From assembly GCF_947172395.1 (NCBI RefSeq), contig NC_069101.1, positions 186,001 through 250,000 of the forward strand: DNA of 64,000 bases, given 5' to 3'. The first letter of the stretch is position 1, and the number at the start of each line of letters is the position of its first letter. Shown here piece after piece: positions 34,667-46,785 of the stretch. The stretch comes from Bicyclus anynana. Taxonomy: Eukaryota; Arthropoda; Insecta; Lepidoptera; Nymphalidae. The position numbers and the translations under genes were made by a program. The notes under the pieces were generated by a model that saw only the letters and a list, made by a program, of their open reading frames with translations, was not told the DNA's origin and did no database searches.

Positions 34667-34884
34667 CTAACGGACGCCCGCGACTTCGCCTGGAATACAG
34701 TTTTTCTCAAATGCCGCAGGAACCATAAACCTTTCCGGTATAAAAAGTAAATGTATGTGTTAATGCAGAGTAAAATCTATTTTCATTCCAAATTTCAGCC
34801 AAATCGCTTCAGTAACCGCAACGCAATGGAGGAACAAACATACACACTTACATACAAACTTTCGCATTTATAATATTAGTGTGA
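34667..34884 (-). mobile_element. non-autonomous Helitron, CTAG family 1
   Basis: Family-1 interior blocks are present (TTCCAAATTTCAGCC, CAAACTTTCGC, TATAATATTAG). The minus-strand terminal tetranucleotide is TTAG instead of CTAG, so the end has mutated. Confidence 0.8.
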
Positions 34885-36622
34885 CACTACACTTTTATAT
34901 ATTTTTCTGATTATAAACAGTTCACTCTTTCATATTAGCGCTATTTTGTACTTTGGACTTGGAATCATGATGATTTTTTCATCCACGCTTTTCTTTCAGG
35001 AGTAATTTCTTCTTCAACTGAACCTTGACATGTTGGAAAACGAGCGATCTTTAACAGTCAAAATGTCTTACAAATGGCGTGGTAAATTATCTCGTTCTGA
35101 CGCTCAAGAAATTTTTGTAAATTTAAAAAAGTTGAGCGTCAGATCAAAATGAAACTACTCACGGAAAATTAATTTGATAGTAATCAATTGTAAAAATGTT
35201 CCATTGATCCTGGGCTGAAACGTTTAATGTCTATGAATATAATAATTAATAACACATTATAATAACAAACATATTACAATAACAAATCAACATTTAAGTT
35301 ATTCCTAACAATTTTTCATTATATTTCAATTAAATAATACACCCTTTGAAGTCAGAACACAATTATTTCAAAACCTATCTATCTCATTTGAGATCAAAGA
35401 AGACCCTTTGTTCGCCCTCGATAACGCATCTAGCCAATTAGAGGGATGGGGATGATAATTGCCCTTAAAATATTCTTATCGCTTTGAGTTTGCACAACTT
35501 TGTTTCCTTCGGTTTCTCTTTGACGTCGCAGTGAAGAGCCGACGACGACCGATTACACTTCGGAAATCGTTTGTCAACACAAAATCACATAAAGATGCTC
35601 GCAAATCTCATCGTCACGTGAAACTATCTTGACGTGACGTTGTTGACTTGTGTCATTATTTTGGTGAATTCTGAAAATAAACATTACTCAAATCAAGAGC
35701 ACGTACAAGATATCAGTGTTAAGTTCCTCACCATTCAACTAAATATTTCTATTGTGATCTTAAATAGCTTCATTATTCAATATTTTAATATAGAAATTAT
35801 ATTAAAGGTGCTCAAATTCATCTTTAAATATTGAGGAACTTCTATTAATAGTTTGTCTAAAGCTAAGTTAAGTAAGCTAGCAGCTTTGGGTAATATTAAA
35901 CGCTGAACAATTGTTATAAGTACGATTCCTAAATACATTTCAATTACGCGACAGTAAGTGTGCGACCAGCCTTGAAATAAAACAATACAGATATTAAACA
36001 GAGCGCAAAAAATGGGAACGTTATAAATCCCACGCATCTCTTATTCATTATATTTTCTAACCTCATTTCGTAGCCTCGTAAAATATTTTCATTTGAACCT
36101 CGGCGTCTCTTTGATAAGCATGTAACGGTATAATTTCACTTGTCCTAATTTCGTATTCATTATATGAAAAGAACAAAGATAACATTTAATTTCGTGGCGT
36201 ATTTTAATTCTGCAGCGGTCCGGGTCCGGGTCCAGGTCCAGGCACGCGGTCCGGGTCCGGGCCCGGGCACGCAGCGGGCGGAGGTTGCGCAGGCCCCGCG
36301 GCCAAACCGCTAATTTAGCTACTTTCTTATCAACAGTAGAAAAATATTACGAGCATTTACAAATTTATTTTACAAGGCTATGGCTAGCGGCTCCAACGCG
36401 CAAATCGGGTCAAGCAAGATAATATTGGTTATTTAAACAAATGGTTTCATGTTAATATAACTATTATGACATACTAAAGCAATGTTTGTATGTTGAAATG
36501 TATACATCGCGCTGTCTGTTAACTATCTACTGTCAAACGCTTGTCTGTTCCTCACCACTACATTCAAAGCTTAACGAACTTCCAAAAATAGACAAAGTAT
36601 ACCTAACCATTGAAATAAAGTC
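34885..36622. other. intergenic, no gene seen
   Basis: Mostly AT-rich. A hexanucleotide GGTCCG-type repeat at about 36217-36273 is listed separately. No coding frame can be supported. Confidence 0.45.
36217..36273 (+). repeat. GGTCCG/GGTCCA hexamer repeat
   Basis: Two short blocks of GGTCCG-like hexamers are separated by GGCACGC. The block provides several GGG runs and is very GC-rich in an AT-rich region. Confidence 0.7.
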
Positions 36623-36775
36623 TCTGAGCCTCAATAACTCAACGGTAAAGCGGTCGGACTCATCACCGAGGGTGTATCACCGGCTATTTGTCATACCCAC
36701 TCTTAATACAGTCTTTCTCTACTACTTAGACGGAAATACAAATATTGGTAATATTTAAATATGGCAAATGTTCTT
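36623..36775 (+). mobile_element. SINE family C copy
   Basis: GAGCCTCAATAACTCAACGG, GCGGTCGGACTCATCACCGA and the later ATTTGTCATACCCAC and ATATGGCAAAT blocks are shared with 49788. The B box is eroded. Confidence 0.65.
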
Positions 36776-39700
36776 TTAAAGAAAAAAACAGCTTACTAGC
36801 CTACAAATATATTTGATATATTAATTAAACAAATTACATTATGCGCATTACATACATTTTGATATACTCCCTTGTCTGTAACAAAACTTACTAAAAGTAC
36901 ATTTGAATGCAGTTTCAGTAAATCCACCGCCATTCAAATACAGAAAATGTGTATGACTCAACTAAAGTAATTATAGGATAACATACACACAGAAGGATTG
37001 CAGCTAGCTTGCAACAAAGTAAACATAACATCAAGTAAACACAGACTCCACATCTGTGTCGTTCGTCGTTGTGAGACATAAGAATTATTCAAAAAGCTCT
37101 GCAAAATAATTTGGAACCGCACTCATACAGTCAGACAGATAAGTGTTTCACAGTGAAACGCTCAAAAACTTCTGAGTTCGTGCGGTTTTTTGCGAAGGAA
37201 CTAAAAGGGAAGTTCAGAGTTTCAGCACAAGCGTCGGCAGGAGCCAGAGCATCTGTCAAACGAAGACGAACGATTATACTCCACTCGATGCGATATATTT
37301 CTCTACAAAAACTTTTTGACGGTACAGTTAGCAACAACGATTGTGCAATATAAGTATATTCAATTATACTCGTACATTAGTATTGGTAAATAAATTATAT
37401 TTATTCCCAGACTTCTTTACACCAATAATTATGTCGTATTCAACAGATTTATTAGCTAATAGAATACTTACATTGTCACACTTCTACCGATGAAAATTTC
37501 TAGTCATTCACCGTCAAAAGTGAAAAACAAATGAAAAAATATGTTCCGATGTTATACTTGAATTCTTACATCTAGCAAATACATCCCATACCATAAACAT
37601 CAAGAATTTAGTCTCGATAAGACATTCGCAGGATTTGTATGTTCAAGCTCCAAACATACACATTGTCCGGGATTTCCGGAATGTACGTTTGGCTCGATCA
37701 CCAGTCGATGTGTCGCAGTAACGCTGGAGCAGACTTGGCACGGCCGCGAGCAGGCCATTACTGTAATCTTGATGCTTCCACAGTACTACCATTACTAACA
37801 AGAGCTGAAATGATAATATCACGAACACTCGAGCATACTGCTTAAAAAAATCCCTTACTTGTGGAATTTTTTCCTTACGAGATTTCTTTATTAACAGACA
37901 CAATTCTCGCTGGAAAGCTGTGCTTTTACGGTCTGCATTTTAGCAGATAGCAGCAAAGCCGTGCCAGTTTCGTAGGTGCATGCGACGGCGTCCCTAGATT
38001 CAAACACGGATGAGACGTGAAGCTCTAGGGAATTTTCTTGTCTCTACCAGGTTTAGTCTCAGGTCTGTGAGGATTCTTCTGCATATAATATCTGTAGTCA
38101 TCAGATGGTATTACAATTAAAAAATCTAAAAAAACAGCTAGAGCTTTAATTTTGAGCTTAATCCCTGTGTGACCATAATTATTACAACGGAGTTTGGAAA
38201 CCAACATTGTAGCAATTTTTCTGCTATCGTTACCAAAGGCTATCAAGTGAGTGCTAAGTGGCCGGGAGGGAGCGGGCGGAGGGCGCGGGCGGAGGGCGGA
38301 GGGCGACTATAAATCAGTCGCTAAGCGCCCTCAGCACACGCACCGCTCTAGCGCCGCGCACTTTACCCGCCATGCTAATTGCTATACAATTGGGCAGTTA
38401 AAGCGCTTTGCAATTGATTTTAATTATTTCAATAGAGCTGCAGGGTGAAGTTGAGCTTCACTTGATTTATGCAGGTGTTACTTTGATGGACTTTAGCAGT
38501 TGGCATTGCAGTGAGGAGAATTTAGAATTTATTGATAATGGCAGTATTATAAATCGATGACGATAAAGTTACTAAACAAAAAAATATTAATATTCATCAA
38601 ATACACGTAGTTACTGCTAACTTTTTAAAGTAATTCGCTATACCTGATTTTTATTTAATTTAATTAATAATAATAAATTTAGTTTTTGTTCGCGTGTACT
38701 CCTAAGTTATGACCATACCTTTATTTACTTCAAAGTAATGAATTCAGACACCTTTTCTACTATTTTTTTTTTAAATACCTTCAGGCGCTGGTCTCTATTT
38801 TTTTTAATTGCGTGGATTTAATTACAAAAACAGTAGATTTTTCGATTCCGTTCATTCATCCATATATTATCGTTCACAATGTATTAAGACGTCGTCCCTG
38901 AGCCTAAAGTACCTAATTAAAACTTCACTATAACAAACATGCCAGCTAGTGTACAGATAAGGCTGGTAGAGTCAGGGGAATAGGCGAGTAGTGCGGTGGT
39001 AAATAAGGATAATGGTTTTAGGCAAATGTGTAGTTATCAGACAATGTAGGTTTGGAGTTGGCTCGGTTTACTTGGCTAGTTTAGCCGAGCGCTGAGATCC
39101 TGGCGTCTTCATCAGGGCTGCCACTGTCAGAGTTAAACATAACTGCATACTCATACCATAATATATACCATAGCCAACATATCGGCTACTGCAGACATCG
39201 GTACTACCACATAGATATAAAATAACTTTACTGAATTATTCGTTCTTGCATTAGTTTATAGGAACCAAGTTCTTTTATGTGGTTTGCAGTAGAATGAACT
39301 GGCAGAAATCGTCACGTAATAATCACCGTCAAACAAATTACAGTAACAAAGAGTCACCACAAAAAAATACAATAATGACAAAACTGTTCTCGAATTCAAC
39401 TTTCTCTCACATACATATCGGTTTCACTCACATACTTTCCGTTCCCTTGAATAAATGGGGATAGCATAACTGAAAAACTACTCGACCTCGATAATATCGA
39501 CTGTATTCAACAGTTGATTTTACCCGGTGGAGACGTAGCTTAGTAGTCTAAGAGTGAAAGAATTTTTAAATATGGTCAAGTAATTTTTGATTTAAAATGT
39601 TTGTTTTGTTGTTATTGACATAAAAGTGTTACTTATAATTTAAGTTAAGATTTCAGTTATTCTTTAAAAATACTTTTATTAATTCCATTTTTCATGACCG

Positions 39701-40253
39701 TGAAAGTAGTTGTTATAAGACAGCGTAACTGGCAACCCTACCGGTCATAATGCAGGAGTAACAAGGCGGCTGCGTGTCCCATTATGCCGGAATCAGGCGG
39801 CATTAGCACGGATATTGCAGCCCTTTGTGCAGCACGCCGCGCCCGCCCTGGGAATGTCTCTCGTAGCTGCGGCGGCGTGGCCACCGGACTCTGGGAAATG
39901 TCCGGTTTACTTCATGGCATTATAGTAACAGCATTTCCGCTCTACACAAATTTATCAAAAACTGCTGTTGAAACTTTTAAGTTTATTCCTTGTACATTAA
40001 ATTTTTGTGCAAAAAAATGTGCGATATGGAATTTAGGTACGAGTACTTGTTTGACCGAAGTAGTCATACGCAATTTGGTTTGTATGCAGTATAACGATTT
40101 GAGCGGTATTGGAAGGCAGATCGATTTGCTGTCACATCTGTGTAACTGATTTCAGAAAAGAGGAGGTTCTGAATTCGACGAATAATTTGTTACCTCATAA
40201 CTTTTTACTAAAAAAGTATATAAATAATATAAAGTAATCATCATCACCTGGAC
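36776..40253. other. intergenic, no gene seen
   Basis: Frames at 37111-37353, 37643-37903 and 39784-40149 (121 codons) show no domain or motif I can recognise and no codon pattern supporting function. The GC island at 38262 is listed separately. Confidence 0.45.
38262..38305 (+). repeat. GGGCGGA-type G-rich repeat, potential G-quadruplex
   Basis: At least seven GGG runs lie within about 45 bases in GGAGGGC/GGGCGGA words. The C-rich complement resembles the CCGCCCT repeat at 52972. Confidence 0.75.
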
Positions 40254-40603
40254 CTTTCAATGCATAACTTTAAGCAATGTGTTAAAAAACATTTGCTTAG
40301 TCGAGGTTACTACACCATCGATGAGTTCCTTAATGACAAAGTTGCTTGGAGGCCGTTGGATCAGCTTCCACCTTCACGCAGGAAGTAAAACTATAAGAAA
40401 TTGTAATGTTGTCATAAATTGTAATTATAATATTATTGTATGATTTTTTTTAAAAAAAGAGCAACTGTTGAGTTTCTTGCCGGTTTCTTCTCAGCAGAAT
40501 CTGCCTTCCGAACCGGTGGTAGAATCTTTACAAATAGTTAACTGACGTTTCAAAAGTGCTTTTATACTGAGCCTACTTGAAATAAATGAATTTTTGATTT
40601 TGA
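40254..40603 (+). mobile_element. jockey/CR1-like LINE, 3' end with C-terminal coding remnant
   Basis: A frame of about 43 codons ending at TAA 40386-40388 encodes FKQCVKKHLLSRGYYTIDEF and ends PPSRRK, a C-terminus I recognise from lepidopteran APE-type non-LTR retrotransposons. A 3' UTR of about 210 bases follows and is shared with 53055 and 30345, ending near GAAATAAATGAATTTTTG. It is strongly 5'-truncated and non-autonomous. Confidence 0.78.
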
Positions 40604-40895
40604 TCATAATCATCACCATCATCATCATTATCAGTCGAAAGACGTCCACTGCTGGACATAAGCCTCTTCCAAACAAAACGGTCTCGAGCCGCCAGCTGTC
40701 CGCGATGTTTTCGGTCCACCTAGTGGGGGGTCGACCAACACTGCGCTTTCCGGTGCGCGGTCGCCATTCCAGCACCTTGGGACCCCAACGTCCACCGGCT
40801 CTTCGAACTATGTGGCCTGCCCATTTGCTACTTCAACTTCGCGACTCTCTGAGCTATGTCAGTGACTTTGGTTCGTCTGCAGATCTCCTCTTTTA
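40604..40895 (-). mobile_element. RTE-type LINE, 3' end with C-terminal coding remnant
   Basis: The minus strand begins in degraded reverse-transcriptase C-terminal sequence. It encodes LEWRPRTGKRSVGRPPTRWT, typical of RTE elements, then a frame-broken end and a (ATG)n tail at about 40600-40632. Its 3' end abuts the 3' end of the plus-strand LINE, tail to tail. Confidence 0.82.
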
Positions 40896-40994
40896 ATAAA
40901 GTAATACTATAACCTAAATTAATACGGCAGTACCCTTTATTTAGTTTAATGCAGTAGCTTCTCGTAATTTGGTCGGTTAAATTTTACTTTTAAA

Positions 40995-41050
40995 GATTTT
41001 GGTAATAAACTCTCATTGGTGAAAGTGATTTTGGTAATAAACTCTCATTG
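40995..41050 (+). repeat. 24-bp direct duplication
   Basis: GATTTTGGTAATAAACTCTC plus four more bases occurs exactly twice (40995-41018, 41027-41050) with an 8-base spacer. It is a simple recent duplication. Confidence 0.85.
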
Positions 41051-41661
41051 CCACTAATAAGTAAATCAATTGAGCAACGAGCTCTAGTCTAATTGCATTA
41101 AAATGTAATTTCGATAAATTCAACTTAAAAGTTTACATCCAGATGGGTTGACGCGTGGGCTACAATGAAAAAACGTTGGTGCGAAACAGCTCCTAAGTTC
41201 ACTTTTCAATCCAAAACTTGTGCACACACGGGGACATCGTATTATGTAGATGTCGCGACAGCCCCGGTGTGTTGTCCCCCGGGCCACAGTTTGGGGCCGG
41301 CGGATCACAAAGGGAAATTCTTCTTTATAAATAAATCTATTCGCTTTTATTTGCAGTATTGTGAAATATTGCCGCCATGTTTTCTCGTGTATTATGAAAT
41401 ATTTCACACTTTCAGGTGACTGTAGTTTCCGTTCGCGCGGAATTTTAGGTTTCCCTCAGGACACACACAATTTCCTGCAGTAAAATGTCTCCTATCTGTC
41501 AACCTAGATATACGATTTTAGTCTGTTTTTACTCTAACTCTGGCCAGTGATGCTTAAGTGAATGTTAGACATCTACATTACATTTCTTTGCCAAACAAAA
41601 GTTCAAAAAAAAATTATACGTTTAATATTATCCAATTTTATCTTGTCTCCTACGGAACCAG

Positions 41662-41864
41662 GGCCTGTACTGTAGTGTTACGTCGATTCTCTTTCTACAA
41701 ACTCTAACGTTTGGAAAACATGCAAAATGTATTGGAATGACAGATCCGATCGATAACTTGATCACGTGACTTGTCGATAACAAATGTCATTCCCATACAT
41801 TTTTTAATTTTCGAAGCGTTTGCGATTGTAGAAAGAGTATCGGCGTGACACATGAGTACAGTCC
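41662..41864. mobile_element. palindromic MITE, Harbinger-like, copy 1
   Basis: The arms fold back along most of the length: CGTCGATTCTCTTTCTAC on the left pairs with the GTAGAAAGAG block on the right, and CCTGTAC faces GTACAG at the tips. CAG lies directly outside both ends, a possible 3-base duplication of the CWG type. It is homologous to 43901. No coding capacity. Confidence 0.8.
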
Positions 41865-43900
41865 CAGGTCTCTTTAAAATACGACAATATTAAGGACCTT
41901 ACCAAATCATGTTCGCAGGCATAATATGGTAATAACGTGCCATTTAAGGCATGACGGTGATCACGACAACATTCTCAATTAAAGAATTAGAACTTGTTGT
42001 AAGAAAGAAATTTAGTGTCCTGTGCTGTGTTTTTACTAAAAGAGTATGGCTGCTGTTGAAATCATAGCGGTTTGCTATAATTATAATATTTACGCTAGTA
42101 AACAGTAGTTGTACAATAAATCGTCCTGCGAAGATATATACCCTTGTTCTTGGTGGTGTTAAGCTAACTTATGAATATCACGTTCATTTTGTATGTTGAC
42201 TACTACTTACTACTTGCATGTAAAATTAAACAAGCAATAGAATTTATTTTCTTTTACATTAATTAAGTTTTCCAGTAACCGATCTAAAACCAAACTGTAG
42301 TAACCAATTCGAGAATTTCGCATTATACGCACTAATTAATTCAATTGGTTGGTGCGATGATAACGCGGAATGCGCTCGCCGGCTAAAAGCAATTCCACTC
42401 TGATATCGATATCGATGTAGGAAATACGACCGAATACATCATTAATTAACGGATACGTTATCGATTACTGCTCATTACTATTCCGAGGTTTAGTGACACT
42501 CACTATAATTATTTACAAGGGCCACAGAGAAATATCGCTCATGTCATTTATTATGTCATGTTATTGCATCAAATTTTTAAAGATTTGAAATTGTTACAGA
42601 TTTATTTTTTTCTAGAATTTAAAATTATTTATTTTTAATTTTCATTAACTACAATTTACCATATTACTAATTTATTTATTGTTGAAGCAATAAGTGATGT
42701 TATTAGGTAATAATTTTATTTCTAGCTGAGAATTTATTTCACTAGCGCGCGAACAGAAAATGCGTACTCCATTTTCAAAGTTCGATGTAATTGTATCTAC
42801 AGATACAACCACAGGGAGATATCTAGTTAACCGAACGACAGTCATCTAGAAAAAAGTATTTACCACTGGAAATGAGCAGTCAAGAGTCTCTTTACTTTAT
42901 ATTGATTGACACGATCTAAATTACCGCGAGCAAAGCCGGGAGCGAAAGTAAGCTAAATATTCTGTAGCGGCAACATAAAATTGTACCGCAATCATTCACA
43001 AAGTTTAAATTGATATTAAATGAATAACGGTCCAATTTGGACCGCAGTAATGGCAACTAGTTCACGTACTCGTTTAATAGTGAAAATGTATTACCCGGCT
43101 GATCTCCCGCCGGATGATTGTCCGCCATCAATCCGATGACCCCGTCCCCGGGGTATGCGCCACATTGTTTCACTAACAACTGCATTTGAACACATTCAGC
43201 CGCGATAGATCGATTGCTCAGCTGGTTAACTGAACTGGAGACGATGCACTTGTTGCTAGATTCCTGAACTAAGGAGTAGAGATCATACTACTAAGAGATA
43301 ATCTAAAACTTCAAGTTCCAAGTGCCTGTACGTGCAAACTTAGTGTAAAGGGGTATTTTAAATGTAGCCAATCATTCCATTAGTTCAAGCAGCAAAAATA
43401 GCAAATATTGTATGACGATAACACGTCAAACGCTCTATTTGTTTATTCTTATCGTTTATGCATAAATAGTTGCCTGACAGAACGACAGATTAGCGTACTC
43501 TCAATCAAAATAAACACGTCATTAAGAGTATAATAGTTCCATGACACTAAGATTTCAATTGGTATGTCTAAAGGGATTCGTGTTGTTTGGAAGTCCCTAC
43601 AAAAGGCCTATGTTCTGTCGTAGACGTCCATCGGCTGATGATAATGATTTGAGTCTCTACACCTATTAGATATGTCTTCTTATACATGAAACAGATGAAC
43701 AGTTCGAATCCCGGCCTGAATGATGTCACTTATAAAGGTGAATAGAAGAGAAACAAACAGTGAGATCTCATTACGAAGTCAAGTAGAACGAATGCAAGCT
43801 CGGTCCCGATTGTCTGCAATTTGCAAATGGCGAGTATTTTAGCTGTGTTCGCTAAGTGGATCGATCTCCAGACGCGCGGCGATTGTGTGGGGTAGAGCTG
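41865..43900. other. intergenic, no gene seen
   Basis: AT-rich. A TATCGATATCGAT (DREF-like) word lies near 42407. A GC-richer block with CCGCCATCAATCC is at about 43100-43150. An RTE tail scrap is at 43597. No coding frame. Confidence 0.45.
43597..43650 (+). mobile_element. RTE-type LINE 3' tail scrap
   Basis: AAAAGGCCTATGTTCTGTCG, GACGTCCATCGGCTGATGAT matches RTE tails at 17085 and, reversed, 48868. Confidence 0.6.
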
Positions 43901-44091
43901 CCCCTGTAGCCAAGTAGCACGTCAATTCTCTTTCTACGATCGCAAACGCTTCGAAAACTAGAAAAATATATGGAAATGATATCGGCTATTGACAGGTCAT
44001 GTGATCAAGATCTGTAGTTTCCATACACTTCTAGTTTTGGAAGCGTTAGCGATCGTAGAAAGAGAATCGTCGTACCACTTGGCTACAGGGG
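43901..44091. mobile_element. palindromic MITE, Harbinger-like, copy 2
   Basis: The tips CCCCTGTAGCCAAGT and ACTTGGCTACAGGGG are perfect inverted repeats, and the pairing continues through TTCTCTTTCTACGATCGC and beyond, so nearly the whole element is a hairpin. CTG lies outside each end, a possible 3-base duplication. It is less decayed than the 41662 copy. Confidence 0.88.
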
Positions 44092-44659
44092 CTGTGCTGC
44101 TGACTCGACGCCTGCGGTGACTAGGCGCAATCAAAACTCCCCCGGGGTTCGCGCCGATACCAATTCCTTCTGAATTCCTTTTTTGTTCGGAAATTATTAC
44201 AACTGGGACATTGAAAGATACAATAATTACCTACATTTTTATATTTTTTATTGTTATTTAATTTTAATTGAATACCAATGACAAATTATTATCGTTTGAC
44301 TAATAATCTTACTTGATATGAAAGATGATGCAGCGTAGATTCCAACGCGCTAACTTGCCTAACGTACTTTTATAACTAAGTATTATTAATTATAACAGAG
44401 GATAACTTCTAAATAAGGAAAGTGCCTACATAATGTTAAAAATTCCGTTGTCAAACAAGTGGGATATACGCGAATAATATCTCTGAGTACCGCAAACTTA
44501 ATATGTTACAAATTGGCCACGTCTGTGTTTGTCTTACCGAATCTTAAATTAATGATATTGTGAACTCTCAAGAAAATTGGTAGATTATAGGTAACTAAGG
44601 ACATGATTTAACGCGTCATCGAAGAAAAACGATAATTTCCAATGCGAGTTTCCCCTTAA
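44092..44659. other. intergenic, no gene seen
   Basis: AT-rich sequence without recognisable features. Confidence 0.45.
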
Positions 44660-45240
44660 TTACAACATATGACTCTCTTCTTCTTTGTCGCATTCTTCAT
44701 TGCTGAAGGTCGTGTCCGCACTGCAGTCCCTTCGATGCGTTGTTAACTATTCCCCTCCACACAGTCCGGTCCTCAGCTTTTTTAATGCTGTTGCTCCTTG
44801 TCTATGATCTCCTTTTTCCCTGGCTGAATCATTCCTCGGACATTCCACGTTCCTATCTTCATCTTCTTCCGTAGATGTGCGCTGCGACCCGATGATGCGT
44901 CACCAGTAGCATTCTGCCCACACTGTGCCTGGTGAGTCACCCCAATGTGCCCAGTAGCATATTTCACACCATGCGACCATGGCGCCGGGATACCGGGTCG
45001 CATATGTTCACTCTCTTATCTATGTTCATTTTCATGCGGATTTCATGGGAAAGTAGTGCAGTGGTTTCCCGTTGCCTTCTGCACCAGTCTTTTCTGGGAT
45101 CGATTTAAATCCCAAGGTCGCTGCAGCCTCTTCTACTCGGTTGCCCAGAGTAGGGTATTAATGGCTATACCGCCATTGGTCGGTCGCCATAGCCTCGTCC
45201 GTTGTCTAGCAGGGGACACCGCGTGCAGGTGAGGTTGACG
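44660..45240 (-). mobile_element. RTE-type LINE 5' part with endonuclease start
   Basis: A minus-strand frame at 45003-44782 encodes MKIGTWNVRGM, the start of the APE endonuclease domain of RTE-type retrotransposons, and breaks after about 15 further codons. The flanking sequence up to about 45240 is GC-richer and repeat-like. It is a dead fragment. Limits are approximate. Confidence 0.65.
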
Positions 45241-46659
45241 TTTGGGGCTGACTAGATGGTGTTGTCATTCTCCCCCTTACCCCCGAAAGAATTCCCGCTG
45301 CTACAACCTGAACTAAAATTTGCAGCGCCTTACACCGCTGTCATTATGACTGACATTACCAAATGACAATGAGACAATAGAACCACGTCTACGGGACTTG
45401 TTTCGTGGCGCGGAGTCTAGTCGAGGAATAAAAAAGTCATCAACAAACAATATGAAATCCTATCAAGAGATAAGAAATAATATAACCATCGTGTAGGAGT
45501 GACTGTATTTGAGCGGTACAGGATATGGGGGGGGGGGGTCCGGATAAATAAGTCATGAAGCTATTTTCGCAAAATCCGAGAAAAGAATAATTAATTCTAA
45601 ACGGCTGACGGAAAATTAAAAACTTTTAACTGTCTATATTAAAAATGAGAGGCAATTTTTTGTTTTTGGAACTTTTTTCATTTATTTCCTTTAGATTCTT
45701 TGTTATGAATGTTTGTTACGAATTCGCATTTCAAGAACGTGGTGTAAGTTCCAATTAATTTTAATCTGGTATCATTATTCGTATGGCATCTTCAAAATCG
45801 CTGAATGCGAGTTCACTAGACAGGAGCTAAGGAATTAAACGGAAACTTCGTTAATTAAATTATTTCTTCAATCATAAAACTATTTTTACTTAGCTTAAAT
45901 ACGATCTGGACTTTTTTTATGTTTTTACTAAAGTATTAATCACTCTAACTTTTTAAACTGTCCAGCAAAGTGAGTAAGCCATTATGATTTACCGCATTCA
46001 AGTTTATGCAATTTATCCAGGATACACTTCAATAATTATTGTTATTAATTCAAGCCGTATACGGCTTTAAATAAATCACGACACGGGATTGGCACCGCCT
46101 TCAAACTGATCAAAAGGTAGCATTTTAGTTTAGTGGGTAGTTTAGTTTTTGTATTAGAAGTCGGTTGAATTTTTTTTTATTAAAAAAAATATTTTTCGTG
46201 TCAGCATAGTGTTAGCAAAACTTAATAAGCATATAAATGCTTTTTATGATTAGTACCTAGGTTCTTCAATTCTAATTTTGAAAATACTTCCTTAACTGAC
46301 ATACCTACACGCCTCTTTCATCCACACGAAATACAAATAGCCAACAAAACGTGGAATGTATCGTAGTAAACGTCGAGGAAGTCTCGTAACTGTCCTTCGT
46401 CTTCATCATCAGACCAAATATGCAGTTACAACCCTTAAGTAGAAAGTTCTTATCAATACATACATAAAAAACATACATACAGTCGAACGTAGAAAATATA
46501 TAAATAAATAAATAAATAAATAAACGTAGAACCTCCTCCTTTTTGAATGTCGGTTAAAATTGATCATAAGCTGCATTCCTACCACACTCTCATGTGGTAA
46601 AGTAATGTGAGATCACAGTCAAGCTTAATTTCTTATTGATTAAGAAAGATTATTTTGGC
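45241..46659. other. intergenic, no gene seen
   Basis: It contains a run of 12 G at 45527-45538 and an (AAAT)6 microsatellite at about 46499-46524. Nothing else is recognised. Confidence 0.5.
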
Positions 46660-46785
46660 TGGTGAAAGGATTTTCATCTCCTCCTAAGTAACAAGTTAGC
46701 CAGTTTCCATCTTAGATTACATCATTACTTGATGGTGAGATTGTAGTGAAGGACTAACTTGCAAAGAATTAAAAAAAAAATTAAA
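46660..46785 (+). mobile_element. SINE family B, 3' part
   Basis: CATCTCCTCCTAAGTAACAA through GATGGTGAGATTGTAG to an A-rich tail AATTAAAAAAAAAATT matches the last third of family B. Confidence 0.7.

Noticed and set aside
37643..37903. 86-codon minus-strand frame with a hydrophobic stretch
   Set aside because: It could suggest a membrane segment, but the plus strand is open too, there is no gene context, and the frame is not recognised.
39784..40149. 121-codon plus-strand frame, the longest outside the retrotransposon and the edge gene
   Set aside because: GC-rich head and AT-rich tail give an inconsistent composition. There is no domain, no plausible splice context and no motif I can recognise. 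Chance frame.
45527..45538. run of 12 G, and the 16-C run at 52221
   Set aside because: Homopolymers of this length are common and may vary in length or be sequencing artefacts. Not treated as functional.
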